DNA from: Thermoplasmata archaeon
Lineage (GTDB): Archaea; Thermoplasmatota; Thermoplasmata; Lutacidiplasmatales; UBA184
Assembly (NCBI GenBank): GCA_022750355.1
Contig: JAKIVW010000002.1
Location: 1 to 12,044 of the forward strand
Reading direction: 5' to 3'
Length of the DNA stretch: 12,044 bases
Position numbers and translations under genes: made by a program. Shown here one piece after another: positions 6,106-12,044 of this stretch; positions within the stretch are counted from its first letter, which is position 1, and every line of letters starts with the position of its first letter. The notes under the pieces are model-generated. The model saw only the letters and a program-made list of their open reading frames with translations. It was not told the DNA's origin and did no database searches.

Positions 6106-7215
6106 TTAACCCAACACTCCCGTGACGTTGGCCAACCGCTCCGCCGCTTCGCGGCTGAGGCCGTTGTCCCCGAGAATCGTGTATCGCTCCGGACGGATCG
6201 AGTGGGCGAGGACGAGCGCCTTGACGATCTCTTCCGGGCGGACCCCGAGCTCCCGAGCGGTCGTGGGAGCCCCGATCGTGTGCAGTGCGTTCCGAAGGCG
6301 GTGCCAGTCGCCTCCGTGCAAGTACATCATCATGATCGCGCCGACCCCGCACTGCTCGCCGTGCAGGCTCGGGTGCTCGCTCACGCGGTCGAGCGCGTGG
6401 CTGAACAGGTGCTCGCTTCCGGAGCACGGACGGGAGGATCCGGCGACGCTCATGGAGATACCCGCGACCAGGATCGGGCGGATCGCGATCCACACCGATT
6501 CCTCGAGGTTGGGCTTGATCGACGAGGCGTGGTCGATGATCTCCTGGGCCGCATACTCGCTGAGCGTCGCGGCGGTGCTCGAGTACTCCTCGTTGCGCAG
6601 TCGCACCGCGAGGCGCCAGTCGAGGACGGCGGTGACGTTGGAGATGACGTCGGCGCACCCGGAAGCGAGGAGTCGGAACGGCGCCTTGACGATGAGTTCC
6701 GTATCGGCGATCACGCCGACCGGCACCGCGGCCTCCGTGCTGACCGTCCGTTCGATCCCGTGGATGGACGCTCGCGGGGAGGATATCCCGTCGTGGGCGG
6801 CGGAGGTCGGAAGGCTGACGAACGGGATGGTGAGTCGGGAGGCGATGACCTTGGTGATGTCGATCTTGCTTCCTCCACCCACGCCGACCAGGAAATGGGC
6901 GCCCAGCGCCCGAACCTCCCGTTCCACCCGGGCGACCTCCTCTTCGGTGGCTTCCCCGGCGATGACCGTGACCGCTTCGAAACCCGATTCTCGAAGGATG
7001 ACGGTCGCCCGATTCCCGGCCAGTTCCGCGGTCCGGGGCCCGGTGACCACGACCCCCTGTTTCTGGAAGCCGAACTGATGGCACGTCGTGCCCAGATCGG
7101 CGAGCACTCCGTGCCCGACGAGCACGATCCGGGGGAAGACCATCCCGCGGGCCTTTCCGAACGGAAAGTCCGCGCCGCTCATCGAGTGGTGAGAACGCGC
7201 GGCATCCCCCGACAT
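6106..7215 (-). CDS. egsA: sn-glycerol-1-phosphate dehydrogenase
   Basis: This enzyme reduces dihydroxyacetone phosphate to sn-glycerol-1-phosphate with NAD(P)H in the cytoplasm, making the backbone of archaeal ether lipids. The 369-residue protein shows the nucleotide-binding GVGGGSKIDITK (111-122), the hallmark LPTSAAHDGISSPRASI (135-151), and the zinc ligands expected for this iron-alcohol-dehydrogenase-like fold: D189 in GCADVISN, H269 in GSEHLFSH and H285 in SLHGEQCG. Length matches the family. Possible starts are ATGs at 7215, 7182 and 7143. A TAAAG element 33 nt before 7215 favours the first, while the protein family really begins around KARGMVFPR, so the 7182 start remains possible. 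It leads a unit with UPF0179 one base downstream. Identity is near certain, and it marks the organism as archaeal. Confidence 0.96.
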   Translation of the reverse strand: MSGDAARSHHSMSGADFPFGKARGMVFPRIVLVGHGVLADLGTTCHQFGFQKQGVVVTGPRTAELAGNRATVILRESGFEAVTVIAGEATEEEVARVEREVRALGAHFLVGVGGGSKIDITKVIASRLTIPFVSLPTSAAHDGISSPRASIHGIERTVSTEAAVPVGVIADTELIVKAPFRLLASGCADVISNVTAVLDWRLAVRLRNEEYSSTAATLSEYAAQEIIDHASSIKPNLEESVWIAIRPILVAGISMSVAGSSRPCSGSEHLFSHALDRVSEHPSLHGEQCGVGAIMMMYLHGGDWHRLRNALHTIGAPTTARELGVRPEEIVKALVLAHSIRPERYTILGDNGLSREAAERLANVTGVLG

Positions 7216-7245
7216 CGCCGAGGGGGCGGACGGGGGGAGGCCCCT

Positions 7246-7252
7246 CTTTAGG
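7246..7252 (-). promoter_or_regulatory. Possible TATA-like box for egsA
   Basis: CCTAAAG on the minus strand is the only AT-rich element in the 73-nt gap between queE and egsA. It is centred about 33 nt before the ATG at 7215, which would give a leader of only a few bases. The match to a TATA consensus is weak. Confidence 0.35.
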
Positions 7253-7288
7253 CTATCGCGGCCGCCGCTCGGACTCCTTCGGACAGGG

Positions 7289-7918
7289 CTACCGGCCGGG
7301 GGTGTCTCCCCACAGAACCTTGTGCTCCTGGAGCATCACGCGGACGTCGAGCCGGTCCTTGAGGACCCAATCGGCGAGCCGTCCCGCGTCGGTCCCCCAA
7401 ACGGGCTGGAAGACGACCGTTGCCGGACCGTGGTACTCCCGCAGGACCTTCTTCGCGTACGTGTAGTCGATCCGGTCGGCCACGACGAACTTCATCACGT
7501 CCGTCGCCCGGAGAAGAGGGAGATTCTCCCAGTGGTTTCGACCCTCCATGTGCGAGCTCGGGCACTTCACGTCGACACTGAGAATGACGTGGGGGAGGTC
7601 GAGGTAGGGTCCGACATCGAGCGATCCCCCGGTCTCGATCACGGTCGTGATCTCGCGCTCGGAAAGCCGACGGACGAGCTCGACCGACTCCCGCTGTAGG
7701 AGCGGCTCCCCGCCCGTGAGGCAGACGTTCCGAGTACGATGCCGGGTCACGTCCCCCAGCAAGGAGCGGATCGTCCGTTCCTGGCCCGCCCCAAACGAGT
7801 AGGTGGTATCGCACCAAGTGCACCGCAGGTTGCAACGGGCCGTCCGGATGAAGGTAGTACGAACTCCGGTGAGGGGCCCCTCCCCTTGAACCGAGTGGAA
7901 GACCTCGATGATCCGCAT
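7289..7918 (-). CDS. queE: 7-carboxy-7-deazaguanine synthase (radical SAM)
   Basis: QueE is a radical-SAM enzyme that contracts carboxytetrahydropterin to 7-carboxy-7-deazaguanine. In archaea this feeds preQ0 for archaeosine at position 15 of tRNA. The 209-residue protein opens with the family signature IIEVFHSVQGEGPLTG (3-18), then the iron-sulfur cluster motif CNLRCTWC (C29, C33, C36), the SAM-binding TGGEP (68-72), IETGGS (94-99), VDVKCPSS (115-122) and QPVWG (171-175). It ends in QEHKVLWGDTPGR, the usual C-terminus. The ATG at 7918 is preferred to the in-frame ATG at 7936: the family begins there, and a TTTA box lies about 27 nt upstream with no Shine-Dalgarno sequence. The gene is divergent from leuS. 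The other deazapurine genes are not in the window. Identity is confident. Confidence 0.93.
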   Translation of the reverse strand: MRIIEVFHSVQGEGPLTGVRTTFIRTARCNLRCTWCDTTYSFGAGQERTIRSLLGDVTRHRTRNVCLTGGEPLLQRESVELVRRLSEREITTVIETGGSLDVGPYLDLPHVILSVDVKCPSSHMEGRNHWENLPLLRATDVMKFVVADRIDYTYAKKVLREYHGPATVVFQPVWGTDAGRLADWVLKDRLDVRVMLQEHKVLWGDTPGR

Positions 7919-7942
7919 CGATCGCCCATTCCCCATCGACGC

Positions 7943-7948
7943 TAAAGG
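7943..7948 (-). promoter_or_regulatory. TATA-like box for queE
   Basis: CTTTAG on the minus strand lies in the queE-leuS divergent gap, centred about 26-27 nt before the queE ATG at 7918. There is no Shine-Dalgarno sequence, which fits a leaderless transcript. This spacing supports 7918 rather than 7936 as the start, because the box would be only about 9 nt from 7936. Confidence 0.5.
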
Positions 7949-7988
7949 CGGTTGCCCTGACCGCCCGCAGCGTCTCCTCGCGACCCCT

Positions 7989-7995
7989 CAAATAC
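7989..7995 (+). promoter_or_regulatory. TATA-like box for leuS
   Basis: CAAATAC on the plus strand is centred about 27 nt before the leuS ATG at 8019, the classic position for a leaderless archaeal mRNA. The intervening sequence is GC-rich and has no Shine-Dalgarno site. The box stands back to back with the queE box about 47 nt away. Confidence 0.55.
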
Positions 7996-8018
7996 CGACC
8001 CTGGGTCTTGGGCGGTAC

Positions 8019-10931
8019 ATGGACCCCTCGCGCGTCGCCCACTGGCAAGAAGCCTGGGCCGGGGCGGGCCTCGCGCGCGGGCGGCGAGTTCCGGGACACC
8101 GGAAATTCTACGCTCTGGTCGCGTATCCGGGGTCGAGCGGCTTCCTCCACGTAGGCCACCTGCGGGGGTACGCCTACGCCGACCCTCTCCACCGTTACCA
8201 CCGGATGCTCGGGGAAGAGGTGCTGCTTCCGTTCGGCGTCCACGCGTCGGGCCTCCCCGCGGTCACCTGGTCCCGCAGATTCGTGGACGGCGACCCGGCC
8301 CTCCTGGAGGGCCTGGCCGAACGAGGGGTGGACGCGGCCGCGCGCGCCCGGCTCGGCGACCCCGAGGAGGCCGCCCGATTCCTGGGTCGCGAGTATCTGC
8401 GGGTCTTCCGTCGTTTCGGAGCCCTGGTCGACGAGTCCACCTTCCTCACCACCGTCGACGAGGATTATCGGGCTTTCATCCGATGGCAGTTTCACGCCCT
8501 GCAGGCGGCCGGCGCGCTCGTCAAGGCGAGTTACTTTTCGTCCGTCTGCCCCGTTTGCGGCCCCGTCGCCGTCGACGCGAGCGAGACCGACCTGCAGTCG
8601 GGGGGCGACGCCGAGATCGTCCGGTTCACCACCGTCCCGTTTCGACTGGACGACGGGCGAACCTTGCTCGCCGCGACGCTTCGACCCGAGACGGTGTTCG
8701 GAGTAACGAACCTCTGGGTGGCACCGGGAGCGACGCTCGTCGTCTGGCACCACGATTCGGGCACGTATCTCGTCGCGCGCTCCGGCGCGGAACGGCTGGT
8801 CGAGCAGCACGGCGGGCGCATCGGTCATGAGGTCCTCGCATCCGACCTCCGGAATCACGCGGTCACCACACCCTTCCTCGGTAGGAAGGTCCCCATCCTC
8901 GAGAACACCCTGGTCGAGCCGTCTCTGGGAACGGGTGTCGTCATGTCCGTACCCGCTCATGCCCCGGCGGACGCAGCGGCCCTCGCAGGACTGACCGCCG
9001 AGGATCGGGACCGCTTGGGGACCCCACCGCTACTGATCGAGATCGACTCCCAAGCAGCGCTCACCAGTTCGGAGGAGGAACTCCGCGCGGGTGAGGGGCT
9101 GCCGGCCGAGCGGGCGCTCCGCGCGGTGGCCGGTGGTGGTCCACTCGACGCGACCACGATCGAGACGGCGACCGAGCGTCTCTACCGCCTCGAGTTCGTT
9201 CGGGGGCGAATGACCGTACCCCCGTTTGCCGGGACTCCCGTCAAGCAGGCCCGCGAGCAGGTCGCTGCCCAGCTTCTCGCGGCCGGCGCGAGCTTCGAGC
9301 TCCAAGAGTTCACGAAGCCGGTCATCTGCCGGAACGGGCATACCGTAGTGATCCGGCGCATCCCGGAGCAATGGTTCCTGCACTACAGCGATCCGGCGTG
9401 GAAGGCCGAGACCCAGGAGCTCGTCTCCCGGATCACGACGTGGCCGGCCGATTACGGCCGGGAGCTTCCGTCGATCCTCGACTGGTTTGGGGACCGGCCC
9501 TGCACCCGACGAGGGGTGTGGTTGGGCACACGGTTTCCGATCGACCCCGAGTGGATCATCGAGCCCATCGCCGATTCGACGTTTTACATGGCGTACTTCG
9601 TCGTGCGCCGCTTTGTCCACGACGGACGGTTGCGCGCGGAGGACCTCACGGACGAATTCTTCGAGTACGTCTTCCGGGGACGCGGCGAGGGCGAGCGACG
9701 GGTCGACCGGACGCTCCAGGACGAGGTGCGGGCGGAGTTCCTTTATTGGTATCCCCTCGACTTCAATATCGGAGGGAAGGAACACAAACGGGTGCACTTT
9801 CCCGTGTTCCTCTACACCCACACGCGACTTCTGCCGGCGGAACTCCAGCCCCGGGGGATCTACGTCCACGGGTGGATCACGGGACCCGCCGGCCAGAAGA
9901 TCTCGAAGAAGGAAGGGGCGGGAAAAGGCGGGAAGATCCCCGCAACCGATCGGGCGATGGAGCAGTGGGGACCGGACCCGCTGCGACTGTACTACGTGGT
10001 CGCAGCCTCCCCTTCCCAGGATTTCGAATTCGACGCGTCGGCGGTGGACGCCGCCCAGATCCGGTTGTCGGACATCGAGCGGTTGGTCCGCGAGGCGGGT
10101 GGTTCGGGGAACGGGCCCCCGGAGTTGGACGCGTGGCTGGATTCGGTGACCCACGGCTGGATCCATCGCGCGCGCGAAGCGTTCGACGGCACCGACCTGC
10201 GCCATGCCGCGGAGATCATCTACGTGGAAGTGCCCTCCTTGCTACGGCGGTACTACAACCGGGGAGGGACACCGGGCGCGGCCTCGGGCCGGTTGGCACG
10301 AGCCTGGACGCTCTTCCTTTCGCCCATCACTCCGCACCTGGCGGAAGAGCTGGGGGAGGGGCACTTCCCGGGCCTCGTCGCCCAGTCGCTGCTCCCGACC
10401 GTGGACGAATTCCACCGCTCTCGTACGGCCGAGGCACGGGAGTCGTTCCTCGACCAGGTGGAAGCCGACCTACGGGCCGTGCTCCGGGCGTCCGAGGGTC
10501 GCGGTGAGCCCACCTCCGGCGAGTTGATCTTCTACGTGGCCGAGCCGTGGAAGGCGACGCTCGAGTCGTGGCTCCGCGAGGGAGTGGACCGGAACGAGTT
10601 GCCGACCGTTCGGGACATCATGACCCGGTCGAAGGATCACCCAGAACTGTCGGCCCACCGGGCCGAGATACCGAAGTACGTGGAGCGAGTGGGCGGCTTG
10701 CTCCGATCCGAGCCGGTTCCGGAAGGGCCGGCGGTGGACGAGGTCGCGACGCTCCGTGCGGCGGAGGGATACCTCATCCGACGGTTCGGATTCCGCTCCG
10801 TCGCGGTCTATCGAGAGTCCGAAGCCCAGCCCCACGACCCGAAGGGGCGGAGGGAACGGGCCCGACCGGGGCGGCCCGCCTTCTTCCTGGTGGGACGATC
10901 GACGCCGGCCACCTTGGCGGCCGCGGGCTAA
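8019..10931 (+). CDS. leuS: Leucyl-tRNA synthetase, archaeal type
   Basis: Charges tRNA-Leu with leucine in the cytoplasm. The 970-residue class I synthetase shows, in order: the HIGH signature as HVGH (44-47, within SSGFLHVGHLRGY); a CPVC zinc-type pair (C177, C180); the CP1 editing domain with TLRPETVFG (220-228) and GTGVVMSVPAHAPAD (304-318), whose final aspartate is the expected editing residue; and the KMSKS signature as KISKK (627-631, from position 9897). An anticodon-binding helical domain and the archaeal C-terminal region follow. The frame stays open upstream to 7908, but that part is antisense to queE and lacks family residues. The ATG at 8019 sits just before the conserved start and about 27 nt after a TATA-like box. 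The TAA stop overlaps the stop of the convergent dcd gene. Length and motifs match archaeal LeuRS. Confidence 0.97.
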   Translation: MDPSRVAHWQEAWAGAGLARGRRVPGHRKFYALVAYPGSSGFLHVGHLRGYAYADPLHRYHRMLGEEVLLPFGVHASGLPAVTWSRRFVDGDPALLEGLAERGVDAAARARLGDPEEAARFLGREYLRVFRRFGALVDESTFLTTVDEDYRAFIRWQFHALQAAGALVKASYFSSVCPVCGPVAVDASETDLQSGGDAEIVRFTTVPFRLDDGRTLLAATLRPETVFGVTNLWVAPGATLVVWHHDSGTYLVARSGAERLVEQHGGRIGHEVLASDLRNHAVTTPFLGRKVPILENTLVEPSLGTGVVMSVPAHAPADAAALAGLTAEDRDRLGTPPLLIEIDSQAALTSSEEELRAGEGLPAERALRAVAGGGPLDATTIETATERLYRLEFVRGRMTVPPFAGTPVKQAREQVAAQLLAAGASFELQEFTKPVICRNGHTVVIRRIPEQWFLHYSDPAWKAETQELVSRITTWPADYGRELPSILDWFGDRPCTRRGVWLGTRFPIDPEWIIEPIADSTFYMAYFVVRRFVHDGRLRAEDLTDEFFEYVFRGRGEGERRVDRTLQDEVRAEFLYWYPLDFNIGGKEHKRVHFPVFLYTHTRLLPAELQPRGIYVHGWITGPAGQKISKKEGAGKGGKIPATDRAMEQWGPDPLRLYYVVAASPSQDFEFDASAVDAAQIRLSDIERLVREAGGSGNGPPELDAWLDSVTHGWIHRAREAFDGTDLRHAAEIIYVEVPSLLRRYYNRGGTPGAASGRLARAWTLFLSPITPHLAEELGEGHFPGLVAQSLLPTVDEFHRSRTAEARESFLDQVEADLRAVLRASEGRGEPTSGELIFYVAEPWKATLESWLREGVDRNELPTVRDIMTRSKDHPELSAHRAEIPKYVERVGGLLRSEPVPEGPAVDEVATLRAAEGYLIRRFGFRSVAVYRESEAQPHDPKGRRERARPGRPAFFLVGRSTPATLAAAG

Positions 10932-11503
10932 CCCGCCGGCTTGCGTGCGCCGCTGGGGCGTCGGCGGGTTCGGAAGTTCAGATGCATCCGTGACGGCATC
11001 GGGTGCGGGGAGACCTTCCGATACTTGGCGGACCGTTTGTGGGAGTAGCTGTGGTCGATCCGGCCCGAGATCTCGAAGTAGATCAGCTGCCCGACCGGCA
11101 TCCCCGCGTAGATCCGGACGGGGATCTTGACGCTCATCTCGAGCGTCCAATAGTTGCAGAACCCCTCGTCCCCCTTTCCGGCGGTGGAGTGGATGTCGAC
11201 TCCCAAACGTCCGAGGCTCGATTTTCCCTCGAGAAACGGCACAAAGCTGTGGGTTTCGGTGTACTCCTCCGTCACGCCGAGGTAGAGTTGGCCCGGGACC
11301 AGAACATACCCGGCGGCCGGGATGCGGAACTCCCGGACCGGATTGACCCGTCGGGCATCCAGGGCTCCCCCCCGATAGACCGAAAGGTACGGGCCCAAGT
11401 GGACGTCGTAGGAATTCGTGCCCAAACAGTCCTCGCGGAAGGGTCGAATGACGATGCGACCCCGCTCCATCTCGGCGCGGATCTTCGCATCCGAGAGGAT
11501 CAT
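10928..11503 (-). CDS. dcd: dCTP deaminase family protein
   Basis: Deaminates dCTP to dUTP on the way to dTTP; some archaeal relatives also hydrolyse dUTP. The 191-residue protein starts with the family-typical MILSDAKIRAEMERGRI and contains GTNSYDVHLG (28-37), EGKSSLGRLGVDIHSTAG (92-109; Ser95, Ser96 and Arg99 bind the triphosphate), catalytic Glu122 in WTLEMS, and AGMPVGQLIYFE (133-144). The loop after STAG reads KGDEGF instead of the enterobacterial-type IDPGF, a pattern I associate with a separate dCTP-deaminase branch, so mono- versus bifunctional activity cannot be decided. The C-terminus is basic (RTRRRPSGARKPAG). The ATG at 11503 is certain from the N-terminal signature. A TTAAATAG box 33 nt upstream gives a very short leader. 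The TAG stop overlaps the leuS TAA within CTAA. Confidence 0.92.
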   Translation of the reverse strand: MILSDAKIRAEMERGRIVIRPFREDCLGTNSYDVHLGPYLSVYRGGALDARRVNPVREFRIPAAGYVLVPGQLYLGVTEEYTETHSFVPFLEGKSSLGRLGVDIHSTAGKGDEGFCNYWTLEMSVKIPVRIYAGMPVGQLIYFEISGRIDHSYSHKRSAKYRKVSPHPMPSRMHLNFRTRRRPSGARKPAG

Positions 11504-11531
11504 GCGGGCCGGGAGCGCCGAGCCGAACCCG

Positions 11532-11539
11532 CTATTTAA
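11532..11539 (-). promoter_or_regulatory. TATA box for dcd, overlapping the upstream stop codon
   Basis: TTAAATAG on the minus strand is the best TATA-box match in the window. It is centred about 33 nt before the dcd ATG at 11503 in a 28-nt gap that is otherwise GC-rich. Its last three bases are the TAG stop codon of the upstream MEMO-family gene. A leader of roughly 5-8 nt would follow, with no Shine-Dalgarno site. Confidence 0.6.
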
Positions 11540-12044
11540 CGGGGGACGTCGCCGAGGAGGATGTTTCGAGAAGGAGAGAGGCGTACCCGACCACGTCCGG
11601 CATTCGCACGGCCTCGCCGGAATGGCCCCAGCGCAGCAGTCGCGCCGTGAGAGGTTCGGGGGCCAGGGCCGCCAGCAGGACCGTGGTGGGGGCGATGCCG
11701 CACATCGAAATGTCGTTCTGCGCGACCGTATCGTAGAGACCCTTCGCGTCGCGGGAGAGGATCGCGTCGATCGCGAGCCGGTCGAGCCGTCGGGCGGTCT
11801 CGGCAGGAACGTAATGCGAAAAATCCGTCGACGCGATCAAGAGCGTGTCGCGACCTCGAACCGCGTCGGCGACGACCCGGCCGATTCGAGTCAGCTCGGC
11901 AAAAGTGCCGAATGGGATCTGCAGCGGGACGAACTTGGGGTGGGGAAGGACGTATTCCAAGAACGGGAGTTGCACCTCGATGGAGTGCTCCCGCGCCTGG
12001 GCGGCCTCATCGACCTCCACGGGAGGGTGCGTGAGCGCCTTCCG
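11532..12044 (-). CDS. MEMO1-family protein (AmmeMemoRadiSam protein B), 5' end missing
   Basis: The C-terminal 170 residues of a MEMO-family protein; the frame is open to the window edge, so roughly the first third or more is missing. Visible family residues are EHSIEVQLPFLEYVLPHPK (19-37 of the fragment, with H20 matching a metal-binding histidine), IASTDFSHYVP (70-80), and MCGIAPTTVLLAAL (114-127), whose C115 matches the metal-binding cysteine of human MEMO1. It ends in WGHSGEAV...VVGYASLLL, the usual C-terminus. The family resembles class III extradiol dioxygenases. In archaea it is often found with AMMECR1 and radical-SAM partners in the AmmeMemoRadiSam system, whose function is poorly defined; neither partner is in this window. 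A GTG at 12020 is not a credible start because family sequence continues upstream of it. The TAG stop is embedded in the dcd TATA box. Confidence 0.92.
   Translation of the reverse strand, partial: RKALTHPPVEVDEAAQAREHSIEVQLPFLEYVLPHPKFVPLQIPFGTFAELTRIGRVVADAVRGRDTLLIASTDFSHYVPAETARRLDRLAIDAILSRDAKGLYDTVAQNDISMCGIAPTTVLLAALAPEPLTARLLRWGHSGEAVRMPDVVGYASLLLETSSSATSPVK

Noticed and set aside
7248..8960. 570-residue open frame on the minus strand spanning queE and the 5' part of leuS
   Set aside because: It has no domain signal and is the antisense of leuS and a shifted frame of queE. GC-rich DNA with few stop codons explains its length.
9030..10205. 391-residue minus-strand frame inside leuS
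   Set aside because: Antisense shadow with no domain and no promoter-like element; leuS motifs run through the whole region.

Overview
The window is GC-rich archaeal chromosome. The archaeal assignment rests on sn-glycerol-1-phosphate dehydrogenase (the enzyme that sets archaeal lipid stereochemistry), an archaeal-type leucyl-tRNA synthetase, an archaeal RqcH, the archaea-restricted UPF0179 and HVO_0476 families, and a tRNA gene with no encoded CCA and an apparent intron outside the anticodon loop. Promoters with a short AT-rich box about 25-33 nt before the start codon and no Shine-Dalgarno sequence, together with the protein styles, suggest a high-GC member of the Thermoplasmata or a nearby euryarchaeal lineage. 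That placement is an inference.

Layout, left to right. (1) rqcH (ribosome quality control) reads rightward from 34 to 1935. (2) A leftward block runs from about 7918 down to 1737: queE, egsA, UPF0179, tRNA-Pro(TGG), a family 2 glycosyltransferase, an NAD-dependent sugar epimerase/dehydratase, a second family 2 glycosyltransferase, and an HVO_0476-type zinc-finger protein whose reading frame runs 199 bp antisense into the 3' end of rqcH. (3) leuS reads rightward from 8019 to 10931, divergent from queE. (4) dcd (dCTP deaminase) and a MEMO-family gene cut by the window edge read leftward at the right end. dcd converges on leuS and the two share a 4-base CTAA stop-codon overlap.

Functional themes: translation and its quality control (rqcH, tRNA-Pro, leuS), tRNA modification (queE, presumably for archaeosine), archaeal membrane lipid synthesis (egsA), surface or lipid-linked glycan assembly (two glycosyltransferases and an epimerase), and nucleotide metabolism (dcd). 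Apart from the glycan genes this is mostly housekeeping content, tightly packed. I see no mobile element, CRISPR array or defence system.

The most notable item is a 109-nt tRNA-Pro(TGG) gene at 5557-5665 (minus strand) that folds as a normal tRNA only if a 34-nt insert in the D-loop is removed. The insert carries its own hairpin and looks like a noncanonical archaeal tRNA intron. The gene is wedged 10 nt behind UPF0179 and in front of a glycosyltransferase. That glycosyltransferase has a strong Shine-Dalgarno sequence that can be folded, together with its GTG start, into a hairpin. Most other promoters in the window look leaderless or nearly so.
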